DNA of 64,000 nucleotides, taken from the NCBI RefSeq assembly GCF_032854445.1, contig NC_088301.1:16428281-16492280 (forward strand). The letters run 5' to 3'. Shown piece after piece: positions 40,215-52,197 of this stretch (position 1 is the first letter of the stretch; the number at the start of each line of letters is the position of its first letter). The notes beneath the pieces were generated by a model. That model saw only the letters and a list, made by a program, of their open reading frames with translations. It did no database searches and had not been told where the DNA came from. The position numbers and the translations under genes were made by a program. The DNA comes from Liolophura sinensis. Its lineage: Eukaryota > Mollusca > Polyplacophora > Chitonida > Chitonidae.

Positions 40215-40600
40215 TTCTTTTTATAATGCATTCTCTAGAAATAGTTATTGTAGTTTTGAAAAAGTTTCGATAACTTCGAATATCAAATCACGGACCTTGG
40301 GGTCAGATACAAACCATGCAGAGTATACCGAGCCTGAGTCTTAATAATGCTTAATAATGATCGACTTGTGTCCTGCCTTTTGTCTGACGAGTTACTGTTG
40401 TAAGAATTCCAGAGTAGAGTTTCAGATTTTACGACTACACGAGGACGCCGAGCAGATCATTTGATTATTTTTTGCCTAATAAACCCTAACAGTTCAATTG
40501 TTCTTCACATCGGGTTTCTTTCTGGATAATTAGTTAAATGTTCTCCGGTTTCCAGAGGCACTGTCGACTGCTGAAAGGTGGGTTAACTCCGTGCTAACAC
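40215..40600 (-). repeat. Island A of the large inverted duplication (left arm)
   Basis: Matches 60,750-61,415 in inverse orientation: TTTCTTTCTGGATAATTAGT against the complement of TTAATTATCCAGAAAGAATC, GTTGTAAGAATTCCAGAGTA against TCCAGAATTCTTACAACGAT, and TCTCTAGAAATAGTTATTG against its partner. It lacks the SINE present in A'. Confidence 0.7.
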
Positions 40601-41318
40601 CAGAAAAAGCTTACGCGCAGTTTACTTGATGTGCGTAACCCAGAAAGCTCAGCTATTACATTGTCTATACATTTAGAAATATGTAAATATACGTGTCTTT
40701 ATTATGTTAAAATTGGAGACGGTGATACAAATACATGTACACGTACCCATATAATCTCGAGGCTTGAATTGTCAATTAGTGACATAATATGCGCGATATA
40801 CAAGCATATCAGATACGCGTAAACTTTCTTTCATGGCAACTCAACTTAAAATGCTGCATCAAATTTTCTTATAATCGATTATGCTTTTATTTTTATTTAT
40901 TTATTTATTTTTTTTTGCTTTTACCATGGTTCATAAGGGCGTAGCAGGGATAAGGGCTGATACCTAGACAACCAAGGGATTGTACTCATGAGTTAAGGCT
41001 TTTATAGTCTTTAGTTTCCTTAAAACAACTTAATTGTATCGCCAGTGCAACTGGTCTGCAGGGAGGGCTCTGTGCTGTTTGGATGGATGCGCATGAAAAG
41101 GCCAATTTTGTTCTGGACATTGTCATTGTCTTGTTTGACATCTCTGTACAGCTATGCACAAAATGTATCTGTCACTAGAAAAGCAGTAACTTGCCCAAGG
41201 ATTCTGGAGAAATCACTTTCCTTGAGTAACTGGATGAGATTCTAAATCCGAACATTGAAAAATAGGATTGAACTAAGCCGTAGTGTTTACGACAGAAATG
41301 TAACCATTAAACAGCTGC

Positions 41319-41349
41319 CCCCCCCCCCCCCCCCCCCGCGCAAAAAAAA
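41319..41349. repeat. Poly-C tract followed by A run
   Basis: About 20 consecutive C, then GCGC and nine or more A. The length is likely uncertain in any assembly. Confidence 0.9.
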
Positions 41350-41401
41350 ACTAATCCTAAAAATCCTCTTAAAATAAATAAGTATCCAACGTGTCTTCTT
41401 T

Positions 41402-41632
41402 AGAGTTATCAACCAAGTTTTTTGTTATCACATGTGTTGCATTTGGCGTTATCAAGCAAGTTTTTTTTGTTATCACATGTGTTGTCTTTGGCGTTATCAA
41501 GCAAGTTTTTTGTTATCACATGTGTTGTCTTTGGCGTTATCAAGCAAGTTTTTTGTTGTCACATGTGTTGTCTTTGCCGTTATCAACCAAGTTATTTGTT
41601 ATCACATGTGTTGTCTTGGCGTTATCAACCTT
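41402..41632 (+). repeat. 43-bp tandem repeat, ~5 copies
   Basis: GTTATCAAGCAAGTTTTTTG then TTATCACATGTGTTGTCTTTGGC repeats five times with small changes. The overlapping plus-strand frames here are repeat artefacts. Confidence 0.95.
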
Positions 41633-41734
41633 GATGACGTTGGATTTCTCAGTAACGTTAGCTCGGCGTTTTGTTTCACAACAACGAACTTGGCCTCCCC
41701 AAACATTATGTTTCAAACCGCATAGAAGACAGAT

Positions 41735-41990
41735 TTACACCCTCAATCCAGTCAGTCAAGTTTGTATTACTGACTTCCGATAAGGTCGGTAGTCCACTTT
41801 GGCTGAAATCAGCTAAGCCAGGATAATTGATAATGTCCGGAAGAGTCAGGGACACTGTTACAAAAACTGTCGACGGAACGTTTCTCCAATCTTCTGATTA
41901 CATCCGGGCACTAAAGGTTTGGTGTTTGATCGGCTGTGCTGTATGAGTCCAGAATTCAGAGGGAGAAAAGACTAGAGGGGGTTGTGCTCT
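41735..41990 (-). repeat. Island C of the inverted duplication (left arm), with a remnant exon-like frame
   Basis: Inverse match to 55,020-55,330. On the minus strand a frame at ~41,888-41,748 without stops reads WRNVPSTVFVTVSLTLP then GLADFSQSGLPTLSE, parallel to the right copy. The splice donor seen in the right copy is not preserved here. Confidence 0.65.
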
Positions 41991-42375
41991 GAAAACACCA
42001 TGGAAAATTTCAGCTTGATTTATTTCTTTGTTAAGTCTCATCTGGGGCTTTTCCACATATAGTTTGGCTTTTTAAAGTCTTCTGCAGTTGGACAAAATGA
42101 AGCGATAACTGACCCCAGCCACAGAGTGTGATTTGAGTGTATTTCAATCTTTTCATTTAGTGACTGATCATTGAATGTTTTTGCATTGTAAGCAAGAAGT
42201 TGGTTTGCATCAGAATGCCATCATAACTTTATCAGTGTCTTAAAGAACACCTCGGACACGTACCGCCAGCAAGAACAGATTTCCAAACACACCATCGTAG
42301 TGGACAACGACTAATCGTGTACAAATAACGCATTTTACATGTTTTACTACTCGGCCAAAGAAACTCCTCGTTTCT

Positions 42376-42440
42376 ATATTTATTTACGTTTTCGCTGTTT
42401 AACGTCGTACTCAACAATTTTTCAGTTATGTGATGATCAT
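42376..42440 (-). mobile_element. SINE-B 3' fragment
   Basis: GCTGTTTAACGTCGTACTCA and ATTTTTCAGTTATGTGATGA match the SINE-B 3' end. Confidence 0.55.
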
Positions 42441-43225
42441 TAGCTTAATTTGTGGAAGAAACTCGAGTGCCCAGAGGAAAACATCGGTATTAGACAAGCT
42501 CTCCTACAGAGAATTTCGTCTGTGTGTAGTATTAAAAAAGAATATTCCTACCTTGTAAGCCAAATATCTCAGAATGTGATTTTTATAAAATAAATAAATC
42601 ACCACACTAATCATTTTTATATGTTCCCAAACGACATATTGTGTTACAAAACACAAGTGTAAAATAATGGAATCAGTTGGGTGTCTCATCGTATAGGTCA
42701 CATGACGGTAAGCCTTCTGACGGAGGCATATTGCAAGTCCACATATGTCAACTGTAGAAATGAAGAAGCATGTCAAATAATAATATTAAAAACCTCAAAT
42801 TCCGTTAAAAATGTACCTTACAAATATTCAGCTTAAAATTTCAATCAATTTTGCGGTCGGCTAAATCATTACAAAATGCTCTTCATGTTTCCTCCCATAC
42901 AGAGATGTCAATAATACATCGACATTTTCAGGATTAAAGAAAGTATGCCTTCCGCAGGAAAAGGTATTTAATATCACGACTTTATACTTTTTATGACAAA
43001 TAATCTAGATATATCTGCAATATGGCAGTCAAAGTGTGCGTTTGCCACCTAACATCACATTTCTAATACATCTGCGATACTCACATGGAGACTATATAAC
43101 TTCACTCAACCTGTTAGAATGTATACCAATTTTGAATCAGGCGGACGTGAGTTGAGATATGGTACTGTCTATTCACCCCCTGCAGCATGCCAGTGTCTTC
43201 TGTCGAAAGCTGACTACAGATCTGG

Positions 43226-43372
43226 TTAACGGATGAACCCGGGGTGAAATCCTGGGTATATGTAGACCAGTCCGTGGACGCAGCTGGGCAAGTTCTTACA
43301 GACGATATTTTCTCCCGCCAGCTGTCCCCCGAGCGACACACAGACGAGGAGTGTCGGATTGAGTTTCTTCAT
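43226..43372 (-). CDS. Unrecognised short frame with signal-peptide-like start (left copy)
   Basis: On the minus strand ATG at 43372 opens MKKLNPTLLVCVSLGGQLAG then ENIVCKNLPSCVHG and stops after 48 codons. A TATA box lies ~30 bp upstream. The first 34 codons differ from the copy at 53,460 by one base, while flanking sequence differs much more. After CVHG the two copies disagree and the left frame ends early, so this copy may be truncated or may be a first exon. The function is unknown. Confidence 0.4.
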   Translation of the reverse strand: MKKLNPTLLVCVSLGGQLAGENIVCKNLPSCVHGLVYIYPGFHPGFIR

Positions 43373-43401
43373 TTTCCTTGTCGACGCTTCATCATTGTCA
43401 G

Positions 43402-43411
43402 TATTTATATA
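43402..43411 (-). promoter_or_regulatory. TATA box of left copy
   Basis: TATATAAATA on the minus strand, 30 bp before the ATG and conserved in the right copy. With a TSS about 25-30 bp downstream the leader would be only a few bases long, so this role is tentative. Confidence 0.4.
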
Positions 43412-43831
43412 CACATATAATATAACAGCACACGCTCCGGGCATAAAATACACCCAGAGCACATTTAGCTTACTTATTAATCATACAAACACTACTCATA
43501 CAGGTATTTATCGCTGAAGAAATTTGTTATACTGACTCTAAGATTAATCATCACTCTTGCTGGCTTCTGTCCTAACAGGTTAAACAAATGTGAATATGAA
43601 TGCGCACATGCGCACATGTGCACACGCGCACATATCTGACCCTAGTATTACAAAATTTACATTTGGATGATTATGTTAGCTTTTCCTATTTTGATCTGAA
43701 TTGCATGTGTAAGGAACAATTTCTTAAGGAAGAATTATTCCCCTTCCTTAAGCACGTCAACATGTATGAGTGTAAGTGTGTGTAACGTTTGAGAAAATAA
43801 AATGAAGAACATCGGCACATTATGCTGCTCA

Positions 43832-44390
43832 CTATAAAGAAGAGTAATATTTCTTCATCCATTATAAATCTCAAATGGGCTCAATGATGAGATTCATCTC
43901 GTGGACAGTCCAGTGTCAACCCATTTACTTCTGAAGCTGTTCCATTGCGTATGAAGAGTTCGGCCAGATGCTTGGCAGTCTCAGAAGCTCAGGTGCCCAG
44001 GTGCTCAGGTGCTTCTGAATTATCGGATATGTGCGGGATTATATAAACCAGTCTGCATAAAATTCCTTCTATTTTATAGTAGTTTTGTACATTTGGACTA
44101 CACTATATCACGCATTGAATTTCCAACATTAGCCATCTCCAGAGATACAATGCAAAGCAAAATTTCGTCATCATAACGTTAATGGGAAATGCTCAAATCG
44201 GTTTAACAAAACACCGGAAAGGCATTTTACCATCCATCTTGAAAACAATCAATTTTTGGACAACTTTCTCATGTACGTAAATGTAAACATGTATGTAAAT
44301 GATGCTTATATTTTTAGTTCTCATAAGAAAGAACCCTTACCAGAAGTAATTACTTTATTTAAAAAAAATTTGTTCTAAGCCCAAGCTTAT
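43832..44390. other. Nothing recognised
   Basis: AT-rich unique sequence. A short GGTGC-rich direct repeat (CAGGTGCCCAGGTGCTCAGG) at ~43,989. Confidence 0.4.
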
Positions 44391-44394
44391 TATG

Positions 44395-44772
44395 CTACGA
44401 GGTTTGTCAAGTACCTGGCAAAGCTCGGTGGCTTACTCCTGGCACTCCGATTTGTGAGGGATTACTCCGGGCACCACGGTTCGTCAGGCACCTGGCGAAG
44501 GTTGGTGGTGTACTCAGAGCACTCCGGTTTGTGGTGGTTTACTCAGGGCACACCGGTTTGTTAAGTATCTGGCAAAGGTCGGTGGCATACTCAGGGCACT
44601 CCGATTTGTGGTGTTTTAGTCCGGGCACCCCAGTTTGTCAGTGGTTTACTCTGGATTGTAATGGTTTACTCAGGGTACTCCGGTTTGTCGGGTAGTTCGG
44701 TGGTTTACTCAGAGTTCTCCGGTTTGTCAGGTAGTTCGGTGGTTTACTCAGTTCACTCAAGATTGAGCGGAA
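44395..44772 (+). repeat. ~48-bp minisatellite derived from a SINE 3' domain
   Basis: Units GGCAAAGGTCGGTGGCATAC then TCAGGGCACTCCGATTTGT recur with indels. They match the body of the third SINE type at 54,415-54,562. Confidence 0.8.
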
Positions 44773-45284
44773 GCTTGCCTAAGAAAACGGTTAACGGCAA
44801 ATTAACCCGGCAAGCAAGCAGGGAATCCTGACAATTAAATATTTTTCACAGGAATATCAACACCCCCCTCCCCCTCCAGTATACATGCATACATATGAAA
44901 ATTGCATCTGTTAAACATCCGAAAACTTGCTCTAATGAATATGAGCCACACAATCATTGCCGCTAAAAACTGACTGACAATGCCAAACATCTGCATAAAA
45001 ATATTTAATAGCTCATACAAGACATGCGTTGAAACGTATGGAAGAAAAATGTATGCTTTTAGGCAGCTTGGATTAAATGTTGAACTGAATCGTCTTTTCC
45101 TCCAAAACGCACCATGACATCACACTTCTGTTTGCGTGATGGACAGGCATAAAAATACCGCCTATATTTTCCTCATTCAGGATTTTTTTACAAGACCATA
45201 TGTGTTGGCGCTGACATTAATGCCCTCACCACCAAATTTTTATCTCTGGCTGCATAGACTCAGAAGTTAACTAGAAGCGTGGAT

Positions 45285-45655
45285 GAAGATCAATGGTTTA
45301 CTCCAGACACTCTAGTTTGTGGTGTACCTGGCAAAGGTCCGAGGTTTGCTAGGGGTGCTTCTGTTTGTAAGGCACCTGGCGAATGTCGGTGGTTTGCTAC
45401 GGGCACTCCGATTTGTCAGGTACCTGGCAAAGTTCGGTGGTTTGCTATGGCGACTCTGCTCTGTAAGGCGCCTTTCGAAGGCTGATGGTTTACTCCGGCT
45501 TTGACAAGCATCTGGAGAAGGTTGGTGCTTTACTTCAGGCACTCCAGATTGTTAAGTACCTGGCGAAGGTCGTTGGTTTACCCCGGGCATTCTGGTTTGT
45601 CAGTTACCCGCCGAAAGTCGATGGTTTACTCAGGGCACTCCAATTTCCTACACCA
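45285..45655 (+). repeat. ~48-bp minisatellite derived from a SINE 3' domain, second array
   Basis: About eight units of CTGGCGAAGGTCGTTGGTTT plus ACCCCGGGCATTCTGGTTTGTCAGT type. The last runs into a normal SINE end (TTCCTACACCAATAAAGAGG, CTTGGCGTTAAACACAATGT). Open frames on both strands reflect the multiple-of-three period. Confidence 0.85.
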
Positions 45656-46426
45656 ATAAAGAGGACCATGGACATAATAATTCTTAGGCTTGGCGTTAAA
45701 CACAATGTAGTTTAACAGAAAAATAAGTCCTTGTCACTCCGTAATCTACATCAGGCGAGCGCATAGTAAGTAAATAGAAAGTTAATTGTGGACTATTGTC
45801 AGAGACATTCACGGGTTAGTCAACATGATCGTTCACACAGCGATAAACTTCAAAGAGACATTCTTAACTCAGTGTTATCCTCCCTCAGCAGTGTGCTGTG
45901 TCTCCCGATGCTTGGCATATTTTTCTTCCACGCTACCGCCTACCATCCAATCATTGTATTTGTGCTCAACTGCTGCGAATATGTTTACAAAGGTACTGTA
46001 AATCCCTAAATGTCTCCATGGCAGACACGCGCTCTGCTCTACAACGCGGCATTTCCATTTTAATGACACCTTGAACTAATTGCGTGTCTTATACGTGTAG
46101 TTACTGTCGCAAAACATAAACAATATTTATTTGGAACGAGTCTGTGTAATTCGTAGTAGGAATTCTGGATTTGAACTCTTGAACTAAAGTTTTACGAGGA
46201 TGAATTAGTGACTAGGATTAAGAACACAAAGTAAGGTAAGGTGGAAGGAAAGACTTTCCGCCCAGTTGGTTACTTTTACCTGGCAGTGATGAGCGCTGGA
46301 TTTAAGCTGAATTGACCGTTGTTTATTTGTAACAAATACGTCAATCAGTTTAACATCAACAACAGAGTACACAGTTTACGCCCGAATTACTTCACGTGGG
46401 AAAAGTGTCCGCCGTTATGTTATTGT

Positions 46427-46565
46427 ATACTGAGTGAGGGTTTAACGTCGTACTTAACAATGTTTCAGCGATATGACGACAAAGGAGTCCTGAGAGAGCT
46501 TTTAACTTCTTAGGTGTGACCCGACCCAGGATTGACCTTGGATCTAACACCCCCAAAGCGGACAC
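46427..46565 (-). mobile_element. SINE-B partial copy
   Basis: GAGGGTTTAACGTCGTACTT, GCGATATGACGACAAAGGAG, CTTAGGTGTGACCCGACCCA. Confidence 0.75.
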
Positions 46566-46569
46566 TCTC

Positions 46570-48135
46570 ATTTACATTTTCTTCTTCAGCGTTTGATGGT
46601 TAGACTACAGCTTTGATATGTTCACAATCAGATGTTTGCTTGCTATATTTGTGCTGCTTCCTGACCGGCTTACCTTTGATCTCCTCGGTGAATTAACCTT
46701 GGGGTAATCTAAATTTCTCCGTCATTTACTTTGTATTGTAGTGATATTATTGACTGATCATTTGTCGCCGGTCTACGAACTACTATGTCAGTTCTAAAAG
46801 TAGAGGAAATGCATCCACTAGCATTCGCACGAGCTATGATAGTACTATTTCTTTCACTTTTGAAGATGCTCTGTCGTGCTGGCAATTTGCTTCCACGAGA
46901 TAACATGGATTACAGATCTCTGGTAATACAAGGAGCACGATTTTCAAAAATTACTGTAAAATACTTGTCAGAACTGACATAAGGATGATGTATTCCACCT
47001 GCTTACATTTATGTTTTAAAGCACTCTGAACCGGACCTCTGAGATGTGGCTATTGCCGTGAAGAGTCCATTTCATTCAGCATTACTGGGCTGACGTTATG
47101 CAGTCAACCGCTGACCAGGCATCCCTGGGGTATTTCGAACACATCCAGTCTCTATTTATTTGTCTGGTCACCCGGCTCTTGGGATATATCAGCAGTATTC
47201 GTCCACTTAGACTGGCTCATTCTGTATGAACGAAGATACTGTCACAGTCCCATTCTCAGTGTTAAAATATTTATACTAATCCTTCCCGCCTTTGTGACCA
47301 AGACATTATTCCACACTCTCCACCCCTCAATCCTGTTGTGCTTCTAACGCCCTCCAAAAGAGGATGTTTGTCTTCAGAGAGCATGGCTCAAATTTTGGTG
47401 CCGAGATCAATGCCTTCAAGACAAAATTGTCATCACTGACTGTATAGACTTTGAAGTTAACTAGGAGCGTGGATAAACGGAAGCCAACTCGTCTGCAAGG
47501 TGACAAGGGGGGTTTGTGAAGAAAAGCTGGACATCTGACCCTGAGACGACACTAGGTTGACCAATGCCTAGAAGGGCTGGTACAAGAGGCATTAAAGAAA
47601 CCACATCTTTCCGGCGACACAAACAGATATATAGACTATATTGCCCTCTTAATAAGGGTTAACAACGTGCTAGACAACCCTGTGAGCCAGGCAGCCAGTC
47701 CTTTGACGTTATGACCCTAAGAGAAGAAAAAGTTTGTATTCTGGCGACGACACCCCAAGATTTGCTAGTCACAGCTTTTGTTACTCATAACGGACTTCTG
47801 CTTTGCGACAACGTCCTTTGTAACTTCCGTTCCCTCGCTCCTTGTAAGAAAGGTCACGTGGAAAAACCGTGATCCTTGAGCAGTACCGGGTGATTACACT
47901 CACGCACAACCACTGGTCTCACAGGAAACGATTCGCCTGGAGATAATCCGTAAATGGGTGGTTTCGATCATAACTGGGTACTTTTGTGTGAAAGAAAAAT
48001 ATTGGTCAGCAATGTGTGGTATATTTTTTCAGCATACATGTATACCTGATTATATCTACATCACCTTTTAAGCACACTCTGCCAAGAAATCTAACTTTCT
48101 AAGTGTAAATACTTTCCACAGCCATACTGGGGTTG
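46570..48135. other. Nothing recognised (near centre of the inverted duplication)
   Basis: No gene-like frame. AAGTTAACTAGGAGCGTGGA (47,453) recurs in diverged form at ~45,262 and ~51,252, so an unclassified dispersed repeat is present. Confidence 0.4.
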
Positions 48136-48138
48136 TAC

Positions 48139-48215
48139 AAAAAACAAAAAAACAAAAAAAAAACAAAAAAAAAACAAAAGATACAAAAAAATAACAAAAA
48201 AAAAAACAAAGAAGA
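48139..48215 (+). repeat. A-rich simple repeat, (AAAAAAAC)n
   Basis: Runs of A interrupted by single C over ~75 bp. Confidence 0.9.
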
Positions 48216-49320
48216 TAATTGGCATCTTGTTACATATGACCAGGAATGTTTCACCATTTATCTTGATTTCCTGAGTCAGTGATGCTGTTTACCACCTGCG
48301 CTTTAAAAGAAATCCGCAGCGGATACATGTCTTACGTAGTTGTAACTGGACGTCTTCTTAATAACGGCCGGAAAACGAATTGATGGAATAATAATAGTTC
48401 TTTCTCTGAATTGCCCAGGTTTCGTTGTTCTCATTGTTTGTAAATGCACTGCTCGAGTGTGAAGTTAGTTCGTCAGTAACTTGTGAAAGGCCGCAATTTC
48501 ACTCTTGACACTCCGATTTCCTGCACCCATACAGCCATACTAATCTAGTGGTGGATAAACTGAAAGAAAATTAGGCAGAATGCAACCAACGCATTTATAC
48601 AAACCAGTGTTTCAAATCAATTGTTATAAATACAGCGACAACATCTGTTCTTCTCATGCTCTACCAAGCCTACATCATCGACAGAGGGGGAACTGCATTT
48701 CATAGTCTGGCTAATTTCATAACGGTTTGTTTTGTTTTACACAAGATCATATTTCCATTTTTACAAATTGCTGGCGTCGATCTATACGAACAGCATGAAT
48801 TATAAACTAGTACAAATGACACCTCCATACAGGCCATTTTCGGTGTCTTTTATTTTCTTGAGTGGAATCGAGAAGCAAGCTTCCAGAGATTCAACTGTGT
48901 TTGTACCAAATGTCTAAGTTCTTTATATTTTTTAGGAATTTAGAGATGCATTTCCTTGACAGTGATGAATGAATGCCAAGTGGTCGCACTTGACCAAATG
49001 CTAATTTATGCAAAAAGTATTTCGCCCTGGTTGTCAGTTTCGACTGGCGTCATATAAGAGAAATGTTTTTGAGAGCAACGTAAAACAAAGAAAAAACAAC
49101 AGATAAATAGTGAATATTTGAAGAGTGAGATATTTCTGCGGAGACAGAAAAGTCTTCAGGATGTATAAATCGCTCTGCAAATCTCACAGTGATCACCATA
49201 TTCATCTGATAAGCTGATTGTAACTACCATGGTTACACATGTAAAAACCATATGTTACTATAGTAGTTACAATTAGTTACTTTGTGCAGGGTCCTGGGTT
49301 AAATTTTAAGTCGTATCCAC
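48216..49320. other. Nothing recognised except SINE scraps
   Basis: Weak SINE 3' traces at ~48,480-48,545 (TTCGTCAGTAACTTGTGAAA) and 49,020-49,110 (GGCGTCATATAAGAGAAATG). No coding signal. Confidence 0.4.
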
Positions 49321-49327
49321 CACTTTG

Positions 49328-49600
49328 ATTGAATGAGTGCTTAGGGTTTATCTTCATACTTAATGTGTCTCTGTGTTGCAGGACGGATTTCCACTGCTCT
49401 TTTATCTAGTGCTGCTTCCCAGAGATACTTATACGGGTCAACCAGTCGTAGTATGTTGAACTCGAAGCAAGAAAGCTACAACTTCTTCTTTTAAGGTGTT
49501 AGGTGTGACCCCACATAGGAATGACCACGGATCTACAGCTCCGGAAGAGAACACTCTACCAACTTAGCCATCGGGATCAGTCTCCAGCACTTTAAAAGTG
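49328..49600 (-). mobile_element. SINE-B copy, diverged, near full length
   Basis: ATGAGTGCTTAGGGTTTATC, GGACGGATTTCCACTGCTCT, ATACGGGTCAACCAGTCGTA, GTTAGGTGTGACCCCACATA and a head region ACTCTACCAACTTAGCCAT. Confidence 0.75.
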
Positions 49601-50119
49601 ATCAATAAATTTTTTAGGTTTTGCCATGCACCGGTTGGCTTGGTGTCGTGCTGTGGTTGAGAGGGCGTCATTTCTAGTGCTTTGGTCATGGTGTGTTCCA
49701 GTGAACATCGCTGTAAATATAACGGCAATGTTACGTTCTCCTACAACTGAGCGCCGTCATGAAGAGACCGAAAACCTGTTGATACGTTCATACTGCTCAA
49801 AAAAAAATAATAATAAAAGAACAAAATACAAATAAGCAATGAAGGTTGGGATAGAAAGTGAGAGGAGATAAAGTTGTGGGTTGTTCGTTAGTGCTATTGT
49901 AAAACATAATGTTTTTAAAAAAAGACCATGTAACAGGGACAGTAAAACACGAAGTGGCTTCGTGGAACCGAGTCTGGTTCGGTATATTTCTGTTTGGGGA
50001 ATCTGAGAATCGTAACAGATTTTTCCATACCAATCGTGCAGCCTAAAGGACGTTGCCGCTAGCACACGTGCATCGTAGGCGTTAAGGGCAAGATCGTAGC
50101 CTTAGCTTACAATCGACAC

Positions 50120-50606
50120 CCTATTGCACAAAGGGGCTATAAGCTACGATAGTTGTGATCTATAATAAAAAAACACAACCTGCTTGACCCTGTTGTAAGT
50201 ACTTATAATCTCCCAATAATAACGAAAATATTGTCTTGGATAAACCGTAGTATTACAAAGATATGTAGTTTAAATATATCAAATATACAAATATATATAC
50301 TCAAAAATATCCTACGAGAGATTGTCCCATGTTGTTATTGTTATATGATGAATCATTGTGATATAAATCTCCTTTGAAAATGATGACATTTGGTGAAATA
50401 GACCACCACTAAGCTAGAGTCAAGTATGACCTACGATTGCGATCGTAACTCAATTACTATCACCTGACAACTCCTTTGTGCAAGCAACGTAATTTTTTTT
50501 TACAATCGATTGTAATCGAAGTCAGTTGTAGAGTTTGTAACTGATTTTAAGGCACATATAGGGTTTACACTCAATAGTAGCTACGGTCCCTTTGTGCAAG
50601 CGAGCC
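50120..50606. mobile_element. Non-autonomous TIR element (~485 bp)
   Basis: TTGCACAAAGGGGCTATAAG then CTAC at the left, and CTACGGTCCCTTTGTGCAA at the right as its inverse. An internal TCCTTTGTGCAAGCAACG is a further partial end. No coding capacity. Confidence 0.6.
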
Positions 50607-50796
50607 CGGTTCAGTAGCGGAAGACCAATTTCCAAAACAACATCAAACACTAACCTCCAAGAAACTAATAAAGTACCGAATGTACCGAAAAGGAAGCAAA
50701 ACAAAGTTTGTAAAAGTTTTTAACAATGTGGGAAAACGTCGGAAATGCAGCAGGCGTACAAACCCAATCGTTATTCAGCTTGTGAGCTATTCCTGT

Positions 50797-50798
<2 letters not shown>

Positions 50799-50877
<79 letters not shown>
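50799..50877. repeat. (AT)n microsatellite, ~38 units
   Basis: Uninterrupted TATATA over ~77 bp. Confidence 0.98.
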
Positions 50878-50878
<1 letters not shown>

Positions 50879-51936
50879 CGGATCCGCTATAATGGTAACT
50901 ATCGATACAGCCTCCTGATTAGACACAACTACATGCATATCATAGACCACTGCAGATTCTAAAAAGTCGTATATATTTACTCGAAGGGCCTTCATGGCAT
51001 GTCTACTTTCACAGTCTCAGTGCACACGACTGTTGTTTGATCGACAAGGTATAATTCTCCCATGCCACTATTATGGTAAGATGTATGTCAGTTACTTGAC
51101 GAATGGTTGTGATTTCCTCAAGTTTCATTTTCACTGGTTGCTTTAAAAACAAAAGGCCTATAGTGTTTCCTTCTTACCTTCTTTACAAGATAACGCCAAA
51201 CATCTAACTACAGGAACTGGAATCGTTTGGTTCAAAACAACAAAAGATCGTCTGGACTAGGAGCATGGATAAATGGAAGCCAGCGCCTTTTGCGAATTGA
51301 GGTGATTTACTTAAGTTTCTGCTCAGTTTCCTTGCGTAACAAGTCTTGTCACTGTCTTGTCATTTATTGGAATAAATATGTAAATACAGAGAAAGACATA
51401 TTCAGCTCATGGATGTAGAAGAAACCTACGGAAGACGTTTTATTTTCACAGGTTGCTTTCAAACCTTTCAAAAAAGGGCCTGCAGCGTCTCCTTTTTACT
51501 TCTGGAAGTGGAATCATTTGACTCCATGGAATTGTACTTCAAGATTCTTTGTATACACTGTCGGAAACCTTTATAAAACTACCAAATTTGGCGAACTCGA
51601 GAAATATGGAAACTATGGGCTGAGTTAGATCATGCACAGTTTATTTCTACTCCATATGCATTCAATTTGTTATCTACAACAGTTATGTTCTGTCTGTTTC
51701 GGAAAATAGTATTTGACATTACAGAGCGATCGGGATTGAACGGAACAAAATGTAGTCTAGACTCTTCGGATTGTCTACAAATGTAGCCTTTGAATACAAT
51801 ATTCAGACAATTCACCAGTGTAATCGACAGCCTTTTTAGCAAATTTTCTTTGTAAAATACTTTCTAATATTGTGCTGCATGCATGCTTTATTTTATACAT
51901 GTTGTGAAATAGATATTCTACAATACGCGTTAATAT
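50878..51936. other. Nothing recognised
   Basis: Unique AT-rich sequence. GGCGAACTCGAGAAATATGG (~51,590) resembles the right edge of the 25.4-kb foldback element (GGCAAACTCGGGAAATGCCT), so a related fragment may be here. Confidence 0.4.
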
Positions 51937-52197
51937 TTATTTATTTACTTCATTGGTGTTTTACCCTGAACTCAAGAATGTTGCAATTACACGACGGCGG
52001 CCAGCATTATGGTGGGAAGAAACTGGGCTGAACCGGGGGAAACCAACGGCCATCTGCAGGTTACTGCAATACCTTCCCACTTATAACCGGAGAGGAAGCC
52101 AGCATGAGCTGGAATTGAACTCATAGCGACCGCATTGGTGAGAGGCTCCTGGATCATTGCGCCGTACTGGCACGCTAACCACTTCGTTAACCTAAAC
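51937..52197 (-). mobile_element. SINE-A copy
   Basis: TTATTTATTTACTTCATTGG, ACGACGGCGGCCAGCATTAT, AACGGCCATCTGCAGGTTAC, GGAGAGGAAGCCAGCATGAG and head AGCGACCGCATTGGTGAGAG. Confidence 0.9.

Larger units (their letters stand above)
42960..43830 (-). repeat. Island B of the inverted duplication (left arm)
   Basis: Inverse match to 52,985-53,850. Similarity is highest at 43,230-43,560 and fades outward, still recognisable at CTTCTGTCCTAACAGGTTAA (43,566) and TCTAATACATCTGCGATACT (43,062). Confidence 0.8.

Noticed and set aside
41391-41783. 130-codon plus-strand frame and two overlapping frames
   Set aside because: Produced by the 43-bp tandem repeat, shifting frame each unit.
45279-45715. Frames on both strands over the SINE-derived array
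   Set aside because: 48-bp period, multiple of three; no gene features.
50771-50995. 74-codon frame with IYIYIY repeats
   Set aside because: (AT)n microsatellite translation.
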